A stretch of 64,000 nt of DNA from Rhodobacteraceae bacterium HIMB11 (GTDB taxonomy: Bacteria > Pseudomonadota > Alphaproteobacteria > Rhodobacterales > Rhodobacteraceae). A model generated the notes under the pieces. It ran no database searches. It was not told the DNA's origin and saw nothing but the letters and a program-made list of their open reading frames with translations. Of this stretch, positions 18,022 to 31,267 are shown in pieces (the stretch's first letter is position 1; the number at the start of each line of letters is the position of its first letter). The translations under genes and the position numbers were made by a program. Location of the stretch: NCBI GenBank assembly GCA_000472185.1, contig AVDB01000010.1, positions 40,998-104,997 on the forward strand, in the 5' to 3' direction.

Positions 18022-18729
18022 ATGCGTGTGCTCTTGGTCGAGGACGACCCAAATACAGCGAAAAGCATCGAGATGATGCTGATCCATGCAAACCTGAATG
18101 TGTATTGCACAGATATGGGAGAAGAGAGGATCGATCTTGCAAAGCTTTATGACTACGATCTGATCCTACTTGATTTAAACTTACCTGACATGACGGGTCA
18201 CGAGGTTCTGCGCCAATTGCGTTTGGCGCGGATTACAACACCGATCCTAATACTGTCGGAAACAGATGACACAGAAAGCAAAATCCGCGGATTTGGATTT
18301 GGCGCAGATGATTATTTGACCAAACCGTTCCACCACGAAGAATTAATTGCGCGTATTCACGCCATCATTCGACGAAGCAAAGGGCATTCACAATCCATTA
18401 TTCGAACGGGCAAGATTGCCGTGAATTTGGATGTCAAAACCGTCGAGGTGGATGGCGAAACCGTCCATCTAACGGGCAAAGAATACCAAATGTTGGAATT
18501 GCTGTCCCTGCGCAAGGGAACGACCCTGACCATAGAGATGTTTTTGAACCATCTTTATGGTGGGATGGATGAACCCGAATTGAAAATTATCGATGTATTT
18601 GTGTGTAAATTGCGCAAAAAATTGGTCGAGGCGACGGGCGAAGACAGTTGCATTCAAATGGTTTGGGGACGCGGTTACGTGCTAAAAGACCCGCTGCCCG
18701 ACATGGCAACACAAAAAATCGCCGTCTAA
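18022..18729 (+). CDS. ctrA: Cell-cycle response regulator CtrA
   Basis: The 235-residue regulator has a receiver domain with the phosphoacceptor Asp at residue 51 (LLDLNLPDM), the Lys of TKPFHHEE, and an OmpR-type winged-helix output domain whose stretch [20 protein letters not shown] is nearly identical to Caulobacter CtrA. In Rhodobacterales CtrA mainly controls motility, gene transfer agent and quorum-related genes rather than being essential. sciP lies just upstream, and a candidate CtrA box sits between them. Confidence 0.96.
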   Translation: MRVLLVEDDPNTAKSIEMMLIHANLNVYCTDMGEERIDLAKLYDYDLILLDLNLPDMTGHEVLRQLRLARITTPILILSETDDTESKIRGFGFGADDYLTKPFHHEELIARIHAIIRRSKGHSQSIIRTGKIAVNLDVKTVEVDGETVHLTGKEYQMLELLSLRKGTTLTIEMFLNHLYGGMDEPELKIIDVFVCKLRKKLVEATGEDSCIQMVWGRGYVLKDPLPDMATQKIAV

Positions 18730-23006
<4,277 letters not shown>

Positions 23007-23034
23007 AAACCCGCAGAACAGATTGTTCGCAAAT

Positions 23035-23049
23035 GTTCTCATAAAGTTC
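23035..23049 (+). promoter_or_regulatory. LexA (SOS) box of alphaproteobacterial type
   Basis: GTTC-TCATAAA-GTTC is an exact match to the GTTC-N7-GTTC operator bound by LexA in alphaproteobacteria. A further GTTC lies at 23025-23028, and GAAC-N5-GTTC at 23016-23028 forms an inverted repeat. The box ends 56 bp upstream of the small gene at 23106. Confidence 0.7.
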
Positions 23050-23105
23050 TTTACAAATGCGATTAAAAATGAGAACAAATTAGCAACAAATGGTAGGAGC
23101 GAACG

Positions 23106-23228
23106 ATGCGTATGCAGATTAAAACAATCTTGAAAAATGCACCCAGTGCCTTTGTACAGGATTTGATTGGTGCGACGTCATTGGTCGTGATTTTGGTTGG
23201 TTCGCTTCACCTTCCTGGTTTTCTGTAA
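23106..23228 (+). CDS. 40-residue single-pass membrane protein with an SOS box
   Basis: An AGGAG ribosome site six bases upstream and an ATG at 23106 define a 40-codon gene. The protein is a short basic N-terminus (MRMQIKTILKNAPS) and one hydrophobic helix at about residues 22-34. Similar small proteins seem to occur in Rhodobacteraceae, from memory. The exact LexA-type box upstream suggests DNA-damage induction. Size, topology and control recall the SOS cell-division inhibitor SidA of Caulobacter, but no sequence similarity is claimed. Confidence 0.7.
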   Translation: MRMQIKTILKNAPSAFVQDLIGATSLVVILVGSLHLPGFL

Positions 23229-23381
23229 CTGCCTAGGCGTTTGTCGCGTGCCACTGTCCCTGGTTTTGTCCGACCTCATGTCTTTCGGGATCGCATAATC
23301 CCTTTTCGGATTGCAACAAACGCTTGCTGATCCGCCACCATGTGTCCCCATGTGCAGCGGATATTTTTATGGGGAATGTGC

Positions 23382-23840
23382 TTAATTGCTTTGCGCGTTC
23401 TTGTGATCCAGCTCGGCAAAGGCCGCTAGCGTCGCATCAAGGCTGAGCAGGATTGAGGCATGACGGTTCTTGAAATCTTTGGCAGGCAACAAAACTTCAA
23501 GATCCTGAAACGGGGCAGAGGGGATTGGCCCATCTTGTTTCAACATCGCGTTTAATTCATCACGTGCGGTCTGCACCTCGGCCATTGTGCGGCCAATGAT
23601 CGATTGTCCGATAACGGCGGCCGCCGCTTGGCCCAAGGCGCAGGCTTTTACATCCTGCGCGTAATCTTTGATTTTACCATCCGTTAGGGCGATATCCACC
23701 GTCACAGTGGATCCGCACAGCGGAGAGCGTTTCTTTGCTGTTGCATCAGGATTGTCCAAACGCTCCACATGGGGAACATTCGTGGCCAGTGTCAAAATAC
23801 GTTCGGAATACAGATTGATTAGATCACTCTCGCCTGACAT
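23382..23840 (-). CDS. NifU/SufU-like iron-sulfur cluster scaffold protein
   Basis: The 152-residue protein has the three cluster or zinc ligand cysteines of the IscU/SufU fold: PLCGST, KACALGQ and, in place of the last Cys, a divergent C-terminus. It should help assemble Fe-S clusters in the cytoplasm. The frame runs upstream to 24017, but MSGESDLINLYS at 23840 is the family-like start. It is divergent from hisI across 69 bp. Because the third Cys is not evident, a variant role is possible. Confidence 0.8.
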   Translation of the reverse strand: MSGESDLINLYSERILTLATNVPHVERLDNPDATAKKRSPLCGSTVTVDIALTDGKIKDYAQDVKACALGQAAAAVIGQSIIGRTMAEVQTARDELNAMLKQDGPIPSAPFQDLEVLLPAKDFKNRHASILLSLDATLAAFAELDHKNAQSN

Positions 23841-23909
23841 GGGGCTTCCTCTTTGCGCGCTCACCCTATAGATAGGCGATGAATTCAGGATTGCAAAAGG
23901 AATTTGAAC

Positions 23910-24269
23910 ATGCAGTTTGATCCTTCGACTTTGGTCTATAGCGATGCGGGGCTTATCCCTGCGATTGCGCAAGATCATGAAACCAAAGAGGTCCTGATGA
24001 TGGCCTGGATGAATCAAGAGGCCGTTGAAAAAACACTGGAAACAGGGCGCGTTACCTATTGGTCACGGTCCCGTCAGGCGTTCTGGATCAAGGGCGAAAC
24101 ATCCGGGCACACGCAGGAATTGGTTGAATTCCGCTATGATTGCGATGCGGATGCCATTTTGGTGTTGGTCAATCAAACAGGGGCCGCGTGCCACACAAAC
24201 CGCCGACACTGTTTTTATCGCGCGGTGCAGGATGGGGCCGTGGTCGAATTGATCCAACCAATGGATTAA
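23910..24269 (+). CDS. hisI: Phosphoribosyl-AMP cyclohydrolase
   Basis: The 119-residue enzyme opens the purine ring of phosphoribosyl-AMP in histidine synthesis. The metal site is visible as DCDADA and the cysteines of [13 protein letters not shown]. The ATG at 23910 follows an in-frame TTG and matches the family start. It is a separate hisI, not fused to hisE. Its stop overlaps that of the converging gluQ gene by 4 bp. No other his gene is in the window. Confidence 0.95.
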   Translation: MQFDPSTLVYSDAGLIPAIAQDHETKEVLMMAWMNQEAVEKTLETGRVTYWSRSRQAFWIKGETSGHTQELVEFRYDCDADAILVLVNQTGAACHTNRRHCFYRAVQDGAVVELIQPMD

Positions 24270-25126
24270 AGCCCAACCATCCTGCGAATATCCGCAGGGG
24301 TTGCACCATCCTCTCGGTATTTGCGAATGGCTTTGGCGTCATGTCGCTTGGCCAGTCGTTTTCCATTTTTATCCCGGATCAAATCATGATGATGATAGGC
24401 GGGTGTTGGGACCCCCAATAGGATCTGTAGCAAAACATGAATATGCGTGGCCTCCATAAGGTCCTGACCGCGGATAATATGTGTGATCCCCTGATGGGCA
24501 TCATCAATGACACTTGCCAAATGATAGGCGGCATATCCTTTGCGCCACAGAACAATTTCACCAATCCTATCCTGAAATTCGGCCAATGTCATCAATGATA
24601 GGATACGATTGGAAAATGATATATCTGAATATTCTAAATGCGTTATGGGGGTAATGTCATGTTGAATTTGGTTTAGGGATAATCGCAGGTTTAGGGTATC
24701 CAAATCCTCACTGTTTAGATCATAGTGATGCGCACGACAGGTCCCAGGATAAATCAGACCGTCGGGTCCAAACGCCATATCCTCGGCATGGGGTGCGCCC
24801 ATGGCCTGTTGAATATCGCGGCGATTGCAGGTGCATGCGAATGTGGGGATCGCGGGGTATAATCCCGTTAAAATAGAAAGATAGGCGTCTTTCCTCTCGC
24901 TTTGTTTGATGGGCTCCTCATCCCATGTGATCCCAAGCCATTCTAGATCCTGATAAATCAACTCTTTCCACTCTGCTCGCACGCGACTTTGATCCAAATC
25001 TTCGATCCGCAGTAAAAAGGCCCCCCCATGACGCCGCGCCGCATCATGGGCAAGCAATGCGGAATAGGCATGTCCCAAATGCAATGGACCTGTCGGGGAT
25101 GGTGCGAACCGAGTTCGAAATGTCAT
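24266..25126 (-). CDS. gluQ: Glutamyl-queuosine tRNA(Asp) synthetase
   Basis: The 286-residue protein is a glutamyl-tRNA synthetase paralogue lacking the anticodon-binding domain. The HIGH-like motif is [12 protein letters not shown] near residue 10, and a KMSKS-like [12 protein letters not shown] lies near the C-terminus. It attaches Glu to queuosine 34 of tRNA-Asp. The zinc-binding cysteines appear in FACTCNRRD. The start overlaps the methyltransferase gene by 4 bp. queA, for queuosine synthesis, is in the same window near 35 kb. Confidence 0.93.
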   Translation of the reverse strand: MTFRTRFAPSPTGPLHLGHAYSALLAHDAARRHGGAFLLRIEDLDQSRVRAEWKELIYQDLEWLGITWDEEPIKQSERKDAYLSILTGLYPAIPTFACTCNRRDIQQAMGAPHAEDMAFGPDGLIYPGTCRAHHYDLNSEDLDTLNLRLSLNQIQHDITPITHLEYSDISFSNRILSLMTLAEFQDRIGEIVLWRKGYAAYHLASVIDDAHQGITHIIRGQDLMEATHIHVLLQILLGVPTPAYHHHDLIRDKNGKRLAKRHDAKAIRKYREDGATPADIRRMVGL

Positions 25127-25734
25127 TTTTTAACAAGGACATAGACGTTTGATTTCATGTCCTTGCCCGGCAAATGTGCGCCGTATTCGCAAAACACCAA
25201 TTGCGCGCGCTTTGTCCGTGTATATTCCAACACTTTGTTTTCATAGGCGGGATCCTCTAACGTATGATCGTTAAAGGAAAAGGCGAAATAGCCCCCCGTG
25301 GGCAATAAATCCATGATCGTGTCAAACACAGATAGCGGCGCGGCACCTGCGCCAATTACACCAATCGCGGCGATGACAGAATATGTGCCCGCTGCGGTGT
25401 TTGGCCCATCCTCGGGGGAAAACACGTCAAGGTTTCTGTAAATCCCTTTTTCACGGGCCAAATCCACCATGGCGGCCGTCACATCAACGCCATCCACTGC
25501 CTGAAAACCAACGTTCAATAACGCCTGTCCCGACAGCCCCGTGCCGCATCCATAATCCAGCACCGTTGTGTTTTTATCCAAAACATGACGATCCAAAGCC
25601 TCTGCCACGCGCAGGGGCGTGACATAGCCGTTTTCATGGACTTCTTGGTCATAACTGTCGGACCACGCGGTGTATAAATCGCGGCTGTCCAGGGTGCTTA
25701 TGCCGTAGGCTTGGTTCAAAAACTTTGTGCGCAT
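25123..25734 (-). CDS. Class I SAM-dependent methyltransferase
   Basis: A 203-residue protein with the SAM-binding motif I VLDYGCGTGLSG at about residue 60, followed by VDGVDVTAAMVDLA (motif II). The N-terminal helix WSDSYDQEVHENGY resembles the small-molecule methyltransferases related to the Williams-Beuren syndrome protein. The substrate is unknown. Its 4-bp overlap with gluQ indicates a common transcript, but a role in tRNA modification is not shown. Confidence 0.82.
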   Translation of the reverse strand: MRTKFLNQAYGISTLDSRDLYTAWSDSYDQEVHENGYVTPLRVAEALDRHVLDKNTTVLDYGCGTGLSGQALLNVGFQAVDGVDVTAAMVDLAREKGIYRNLDVFSPEDGPNTAAGTYSVIAAIGVIGAGAAPLSVFDTIMDLLPTGGYFAFSFNDHTLEDPAYENKVLEYTRTKRAQLVFCEYGAHLPGKDMKSNVYVLVKK

Positions 25735-25767
25735 GTCCCAAGCTTAAGCAAAAGTTGATTTATCCGT

Positions 25768-27108
25768 CTAGGTGCTTTGTGCCAACCAGTTGGAAAAACA
25801 GGCTTTTGCACGATCTGTATAGGCTTTGTAGCGGTCTTTGCGCCCCTTGCGACCACCTTTTAGGCCGTCGACAGGGTGAAATAGGCCAAAATTCACATTC
25901 ATCGGCTGAAAGGTTTTCGCCTCAGCCCCGCCTGTGATGTGATGGACGAGGGCGCCCATCGCGCTATTGGCGGGGACCATGGGCAGGGTTTTGCCCAAAA
26001 TTTCGGCCGCCGCATAGCGACCCGCCAATAGGCCCATCGCGGCACTTTCGACGTACCCTTCAACGCCCGTGATCTGCCCCGCAAAGCGGATGTTCGGTTT
26101 GCTTTTCAAACGCATTTGATCATCCAGAAGCGTGGGTGAATTGATGAATGTATTGCGGTGAATGCCGCCTAAACGGGCAAAGCTTGCCTCTTCTAACCCT
26201 GGGATTTTGCGAAATACCTCGGTCTGGGCGCCGTATTTCATTTTGGTTTGGAACCCCACAATGTTGTAAAGTGTGCCAAGCGCATTGTCGCGGCGCAATT
26301 GCACAACAGCATAGGGTTTTTCATCGCTGTGCGGATTGGTCAGGCCAACAGGCTTCATCGGGCCAAAGCGTAATGTTTCACGCCCGCGCTCTGCCATGAC
26401 CTCAATCGGTAGGCAGCCGTCAAAATACCCTGCGGTTTCGCCTTCGTGAAATTCGGTTTTATCCGCGGCGAGTAGGGCGTCGATAAACGCCTCATACTGG
26501 TCCTTATTCATGGGACAGTTGATATAGGCGGTTCGCTCTTCCTCGGTATCGCCCTTATCATAGCGTGATTGTTTCCACGCTTTGTCCATATCGATGCTTT
26601 CGGTGTAAACGATGGGCGCGATGGCATCAAAAAACGCAAGTGCCTCGGCACTGGTTTCTTTGGCAATCGCATCGCCAAGTGCGGAGGATGTCAACGGCCC
26701 AGTCGCCACAATCCAATGACCGTCACTGGGCAGTTCAGTGATTTCGTCACCGCTGATGTCGATCAGGGGATGCGCCTTTAGATTATCCGTAACCGAGGCG
26801 GCAAAAACATCGCGATCTACGGCCAAGGCACCCCCCGCGGGTAGGCGATATTCATAGGCCTGTGTGATGATCAAACCTCCTGCGGCGCGCATTTCCCAAT
26901 GCAGCAATCCAACCGCGTTTTGTTCATGATCATCGGATCGAAACGAATTGGAACACACCATTTCGCCCAAAAACCCAGTGCGGTGGGCAAATGTTTCAAC
27001 CTTGGGACGCATTTCGTGGATCACCACCTTGACGCCCTTGTTTGCGGCCTGCCATGCGGCCTCTGATCCGGCCATTCCGCCGCCGATGATATGAAGTGTT
27101 TTATCCAT
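25768..27108 (-). CDS. trmFO: Folate-dependent tRNA (uracil-54) methyltransferase
   Basis: The 446-residue flavoprotein makes ribothymidine at position 54 of tRNA using methylene-tetrahydrofolate and FADH2. The FAD-binding [12 protein letters not shown] is at the N-terminus, and the family segments HEMRP, ETCSN-like [10 protein letters not shown] and [13 protein letters not shown] are present. The gene is followed by its own intergenic space and separated from the enoyl-CoA hydratase gene by a hairpin terminator. Confidence 0.95.
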   Translation of the reverse strand: MDKTLHIIGGGMAGSEAAWQAANKGVKVVIHEMRPKVETFAHRTGFLGEMVCSNSFRSDDHEQNAVGLLHWEMRAAGGLIITQAYEYRLPAGGALAVDRDVFAASVTDNLKAHPLIDISGDEITELPSDGHWIVATGPLTSSALGDAIAKETSAEALAFFDAIAPIVYTESIDMDKAWKQSRYDKGDTEEERTAYINCPMNKDQYEAFIDALLAADKTEFHEGETAGYFDGCLPIEVMAERGRETLRFGPMKPVGLTNPHSDEKPYAVVQLRRDNALGTLYNIVGFQTKMKYGAQTEVFRKIPGLEEASFARLGGIHRNTFINSPTLLDDQMRLKSKPNIRFAGQITGVEGYVESAAMGLLAGRYAAAEILGKTLPMVPANSAMGALVHHITGGAEAKTFQPMNVNFGLFHPVDGLKGGRKGRKDRYKAYTDRAKACFSNWLAQST

Positions 27109-27146
27109 GCCGCTGATCTAGTGATTTTTGTCAGGATTAAAAGGAA

Positions 27147-27176
27147 AAAATGCGCGAACCTTGGGTTGCGCATTTT
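27147..27176 (-). terminator. Terminator of the enoyl-CoA hydratase gene
   Basis: AAAATGCGC and GCGCATTTT, with an inner AACC/GGTT pair, form a stem. On the minus strand it is followed by a T-rich run (TTCCTTTT). It lies 36 bp past the stop of the hydratase gene and before trmFO. Confidence 0.8.
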
Positions 27177-27211
27177 GTGATAGAACGATCGTTGATCAAT
27201 TGAACCGAGAT

Positions 27212-27997
27212 TTATTGTTCCCAGTTTGGTGGACGTTTGTCCAGAAATGCGGCGATGCCTTCTTCGGTGTCGCGGAACAACATGTTTTGCACCATGACAT
27301 CGCCTGCATAATCATAGGCCTCGGCCACGTTTAATTCCATTTGCTGATAAAACGCTTGTTTGCCGATTTTGACAGCGGCTGTTAGTTTGCTGGCCACTGT
27401 GTCGGCCAATTCGCGCGTGGCGCTTTCCAACTGGTCGTGGGGGACAGCGCTATTGATCAACCCCAAACGCGCGGCTTCCTCTGTTTCGATGAATTTGCCC
27501 GTTGTTAGCATTTCAAAGGCATTTTTGCGCGGGATATTACGGGATAGGGCCACCATCGGGGTTGAGCAGAACAAACCAATGTTCACGCCGTTGACGCCGA
27601 ATTTCGTCCCCTCGGCCGCGATGGCCATATCGCATGTGGCCACCAATTGGCATCCTGCTGCCGTGGCAATGCCATGCACCTGCGCGATCACGGGTTGGGG
27701 CAGTTTCTGAATGCTCATCATCATTGTGGCGCAGCGATCAAACAGATCTTTGAAATACGCTTTGCCGCCATCCTCGGCCTGACGCCCCGCTGTCATTTCC
27801 TTTAGGTTGTGACCGGCACAAAACGCTTTGCCTGACCCCGACAGGATCACGGCACGCACTGATGTTTCTTCTTTGATCGCATCAAACTGTGATTGCAGGG
27901 CGGCCAACATTTCATCGGATAGGGCATTTAAACGTTCAGGCGCATTCATGTTCAAATGTGCGACGCCGTTTGTGTCGTTACGTTCCAAAATTGTCAT
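27212..27997 (-). CDS. Enoyl-CoA hydratase/isomerase family protein
   Basis: The 261-residue crotonase-fold protein has the CoA/oxyanion segment FCAGHNLKEM and the second oxyanion region IATAAGCQLVA. The two catalytic glutamates of true hydratases are not obvious: the first is replaced in the AAGCQL loop. It resembles the ECHDC3-like group, whose reaction is uncertain. The ATG at 27997 has a GGAGGG site. It is divergent from a PaaI-type thioesterase gene, so a role in CoA-ester metabolism is likely. Confidence 0.85.
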   Translation of the reverse strand: MTILERNDTNGVAHLNMNAPERLNALSDEMLAALQSQFDAIKEETSVRAVILSGSGKAFCAGHNLKEMTAGRQAEDGGKAYFKDLFDRCATMMMSIQKLPQPVIAQVHGIATAAGCQLVATCDMAIAAEGTKFGVNGVNIGLFCSTPMVALSRNIPRKNAFEMLTTGKFIETEEAARLGLINSAVPHDQLESATRELADTVASKLTAAVKIGKQAFYQQMELNVAEAYDYAGDVMVQNMLFRDTEEGIAAFLDKRPPNWEQ

Positions 27998-28054
27998 CTT
28001 GCCCTCCACGGTGATTTGCGAAAACCTTATAGATAAGTTGAGATGAGGAAAAGT

Positions 28055-28474
28055 ATGCCGTTACGTTTTGATGCCGCTGAATTGCAGAGTTATCTGGATG
28101 AGGTGTTTCCGCAGGTGCGCGGGCTTTTCGTGATTGATGAGGTGCATGAGGATCATTTAAAAATGCGCATGCCCGTGAAAGAGGCGCACTTGCGCCCCGG
28201 TGGTACGGTATCGGGTCCGTCGATGTTTGCCTTGGCAGATTGTGGGATGTATGCCGCCATTCTTTCGCATTTGGGGAAAGAGGCGCTGGCAGTCACAACG
28301 AATTGTGCGATTGATTTCATGCGCAAACCCGAGGCCGGGCGGGACCTCTATACAATTTGCCGTATCCACAAATTGGGTCGTGTGCTGGTTGTTGGGGATG
28401 CGATGATTTATTCCGATGGGGTTGATAAACCCGTGGCGCGCGCATCACTGACCTATTCCATTCCGCCAAAATAA
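28055..28474 (+). CDS. PaaI-type hotdog thioesterase
   Basis: The 139-residue protein has the single hotdog fold. The region LRPGGTVSGPSMFALADCGMYAAI holds the family helix with its catalytic Asp. An AGGAA site favours the ATG at 28055 over one at 28043. Members hydrolyse acyl-CoA or aryl-CoA esters in the cytoplasm. It is transcribed divergently from the enoyl-CoA hydratase gene over 57 bp. Confidence 0.82.
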   Translation: MPLRFDAAELQSYLDEVFPQVRGLFVIDEVHEDHLKMRMPVKEAHLRPGGTVSGPSMFALADCGMYAAILSHLGKEALAVTTNCAIDFMRKPEAGRDLYTICRIHKLGRVLVVGDAMIYSDGVDKPVARASLTYSIPPK

Positions 28475-28507
28475 AGGCCTCCAAAAAACAAAAGGCTTAA
28501 AACAAAA

Positions 28508-28528
28508 GGCCTGCGAAAATCGCAGGCC
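28508..28528 (-). terminator. Terminator of the bactofilin operon
   Basis: GGCCTGCGA and TCGCAGGCC form a perfect 9-bp stem with a 3-base loop. On the minus strand it is followed by TTTTGTTTT. It lies 24 bp beyond the bactofilin stop. The converging thioesterase gene ends 33 bp away. Confidence 0.85.
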
Positions 28529-28551
28529 CGTTAGATTGTTTTGGTGGCAGG

Positions 28552-29019
28552 TTACTTTGCCTCTGCGGCCGCAGGTTTTTTCGCACCACCTGATAGAGGA
28601 TCGTCCTGACGCTGAACCGATCCTTCAAAATGCGCACCTGATTCAATTGCGATTGTTTTGTGGATGATGTCACCCTCAACACGTGCAGTTGCGGTCAAAC
28701 GCACTTTAAGGCCACGCACGCGGCCGATGATGCGACCGTTGATGACGATATCATCGGCAATCACTTCGCCCTTGATTGTGGCGGTTTCACCGATGGTCAA
28801 CAAATGGGCGCGAATGTCACCCTCAACAGTGCCCTCAACTTGGATGTCACCTGTTGTTTTGATGTTGCCTGTTACGTGCAAATCTTGGGACAAAACCGAT
28901 GCAGGTGGTTTTGCTTTTGGTGCAGATGGTGCAGGGGCCGCTGCTGCTGCAGTGGGGGCCGCAGGTTTTGCCGCATCTTCTTTGGGTGCAGGGTCATTGA
29001 TTTTGCTTTTAGAAAACAT
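28552..29019 (-). CDS. Bactofilin (polymer-forming cytoskeletal protein)
   Basis: The 155-residue protein has an Ala/Pro-rich N-terminal tail (about residues 10-40), a central beta-helix of the bactofilin type (GDIQVEGTVEGDI, VINGRIIGRVRG, GDIIHKT) and a short Ala/Lys-rich C-terminus. Bactofilins assemble nucleotide-free filaments at the membrane and position cell-wall enzymes. Its gene overlaps the upstream M23 peptidase gene by 11 bp, a pairing that in other bacteria links bactofilins to peptidoglycan remodelling and cell shape. Confidence 0.93.
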   Translation of the reverse strand: MFSKSKINDPAPKEDAAKPAAPTAAAAAPAPSAPKAKPPASVLSQDLHVTGNIKTTGDIQVEGTVEGDIRAHLLTIGETATIKGEVIADDIVINGRIIGRVRGLKVRLTATARVEGDIIHKTIAIESGAHFEGSVQRQDDPLSGGAKKPAAAEAK

Positions 29020-30322
29020 TTTTTCCAGCCTTCAGATATTTCATGGGGTTAACCGCATTACCATTCACACGGATTTCATAATGTAAGTGCGTTCCGGTCG
29101 AACGTCCAGTGTTTCCCATATCACCGATCCGTTCGCCACGCGACACTTTTTGTCCGACTTTGACGCGAATTTTTGAAAGATGCGCGTAACGCGTTTCAAT
29201 TCCGAAGTCGTGTTTGATTTTTATCAACCGGCCATAACCAGATGCCCAGCCTGCTTTTGTCACCACACCATCCGCGGTTGAATAAATGGGCGTGCCATGG
29301 GGGGCAGCAAAATCAGACCCGTAATGCATCCGTCCCCAGCGGCGCCCATAGCCCGAGGTAAAGCGGTGCGCGGATTGCACAGGATGGGAATAGGGCAGTT
29401 TTTCAACGGCCAAACGATACAGGTTCAATTCATCCAATTCTTTTAGGATGGCGATTGCGCGCGCTTCGTTTTCGGTGGGGGCCAAACCGCGCGTGGACAT
29501 GGATGTTAACGGGCCGCCATAGCCTGCATACCCCTGACGGATGGTGGACATGATCCGTTCAGGATCCTGACCAGAGGCGCGGAACATCTTGTCCAAGGGA
29601 CCGATGGACACGTTCATCGCCTCTTCGATTTGGCGGAAAATCAATTCGTTACGCTCTTCCATCAGGCGCATTTCAATACGCAACTCGTCTGCCTGATTAA
29701 GGGCCGCTTGGGCGTCTTTGATGATTTTGTCACGCTCTTGTGCGGTATCCCGCAAGGCCGTGGTCAGGTAATCAATGGTTGCCGTATTTTGGGTTGCTGC
29801 CTTGGCAATGGTTTGCGCATCCTCTGATCCATCGCTTTCAGATTGGGCGCGTTCAAGTTCGGTGGTTAATTGAGACCGTTCCACCAATGCCGCGTTCAAA
29901 TTTGATTGCAAAACATCCACACCAGAGGATAGTTCCAAACGATCCAGTTCTTGGGCCAATAGGCGTTCTTGCATCGTGGCGATTTCGGCCAAAGCGGCCT
30001 CATAACTTGCCATGACGGCACTAGCTGTTTTCACGCTGGCATCCCGTTCGGACGCCATGATTTGCAATCGCTGTTGATAGGTTTCTTGGTCGCGGATCGC
30101 TTGTTCACGGAAATTTCCCGCGCCAATGCTGTCGATCAACAGGATCGAGCTGGCCACAATTGACCATGCAATAATCAGGGCGACGCCCCCAAAAACGCCC
30201 GCTTGGGTCGAGGGTCGCAGGCGAATAAAGCGTGTGTCATCATCTGATTTTAGGAACACTCGGCGTTCGGGAAATAATCCCGAAAACACACGATCAATGC
30301 GTTGGAGCAGTCCAAGTTTCAT
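29009..30322 (-). CDS. Membrane-anchored M23 (LytM) metalloendopeptidase with coiled coil
   Basis: From the ATG at 30322 the protein has 437 residues; a start at 30385 (458) is also open. One transmembrane helix near residues 45-65 (GVALIIAWSIVASSILL) precedes a long coiled coil. The C-terminal LytM domain has the zinc ligands of HYGSDFAAP and THLHYE. The domain cleaves peptide cross-links in peptidoglycan, or activates amidases if inactive; here the HxH and Asp are present. It overlaps the bactofilin gene by 11 bp. Confidence 0.92.
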   Translation of the reverse strand: MKLGLLQRIDRVFSGLFPERRVFLKSDDDTRFIRLRPSTQAGVFGGVALIIAWSIVASSILLIDSIGAGNFREQAIRDQETYQQRLQIMASERDASVKTASAVMASYEAALAEIATMQERLLAQELDRLELSSGVDVLQSNLNAALVERSQLTTELERAQSESDGSEDAQTIAKAATQNTATIDYLTTALRDTAQERDKIIKDAQAALNQADELRIEMRLMEERNELIFRQIEEAMNVSIGPLDKMFRASGQDPERIMSTIRQGYAGYGGPLTSMSTRGLAPTENEARAIAILKELDELNLYRLAVEKLPYSHPVQSAHRFTSGYGRRWGRMHYGSDFAAPHGTPIYSTADGVVTKAGWASGYGRLIKIKHDFGIETRYAHLSKIRVKVGQKVSRGERIGDMGNTGRSTGTHLHYEIRVNGNAVNPMKYLKAGKNVF

Positions 30323-30424
30323 GAAAGGGTCCCAAGCCTTTTTCCCAGATGTCAATTTGGTAACGTCCATTTTGGGTGCTGGCAATCATCTTTTTCGACG
30401 CTGCGCGAATTATTGCGCCCCGTG

Positions 30425-31267
30425 TTATTTTGAACCCTCAAGGCGCAAATCGACACCCATTTGATCCGCCAATGGCCAATAAAAATCGGGGGGAAGACCC
30501 GCATCGGCACGTTTTTCTTCGTTAAAGGGGGCCTTCAGCGCACCTTTGAAGTACTTACGCACCAATTTGTGAAACACATCCTTTGGATCCAGATTGTCGC
30601 GTCCGCACATGAAATTGAACCACTTGGAACCATAGGCAACATGCGCAACCTCTTCTGAATAGATTACGTTAAGGGCGTCCACCGCTTGGGTTGCGTTCGC
30701 TTTGGCAAAAATGTCGATCATGCCAGGGGTCACGTCCAAACCACGGGCCTCTAACACCATGGGAACCACGGCCAATCGGCCGAGCAGATCATCCTTGGTA
30801 TCTTCGGCTGCCCGCCACATGCCTGCATGCGCGGGCAGGGCACCGTAATAGGACCCAATTGCCTCAAGGCAATCACAGACCAAATTGAAATGTTTGCTTT
30901 CCTCGGCCGCTGATTTGACCCAATCATCATAAAACCCTATTGGCATTTTAATTTGTCCAAAACGCGCGATGATGTCCCAATGCAGATCAACGGCGTTCAA
31001 CTCAATATGCGCCACCGCATGCAGTAATGCGATGCGCCCCGCCTCTGATCCGGGTTTGCGTTTTGGTACATCGCGGGGTGATAGCAATTCGGGTTTGTCA
31101 GGGCGCGCAGGATGCAGCGGTGGGTTGGCCGTGCCAATTTCAATTGTGTCGCCCGCAGCACGTGCGGCAAACCACATTTCGGCATAGGATTTTGAAAGGG
31201 CGGTTTTTTCCCGCCCATCTGCTGTCTGCAACACCTCGGTTGCCATTTGTGTTAGCGTTTTGCTCAC
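30425..31267 (-). CDS. DUF455 ferritin-like protein
   Basis: The 280-residue protein has carboxylate/His pairs typical of a di-metal four-helix bundle: HAVAHIELNAVDLHWD, AAEESKHF and YSEEVAHVAYG. These fit DUF455, a ferritin-like family of unknown reaction. The gene overlaps bcp by 4 bp, suggesting a joint role in oxidative or metal stress. The stop lies 39 bp from the M23 gene frame on the same strand. Confidence 0.87.
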   Translation of the reverse strand: MSKTLTQMATEVLQTADGREKTALSKSYAEMWFAARAAGDTIEIGTANPPLHPARPDKPELLSPRDVPKRKPGSEAGRIALLHAVAHIELNAVDLHWDIIARFGQIKMPIGFYDDWVKSAAEESKHFNLVCDCLEAIGSYYGALPAHAGMWRAAEDTKDDLLGRLAVVPMVLEARGLDVTPGMIDIFAKANATQAVDALNVIYSEEVAHVAYGSKWFNFMCGRDNLDPKDVFHKLVRKYFKGALKAPFNEEKRADAGLPPDFYWPLADQMGVDLRLEGSK

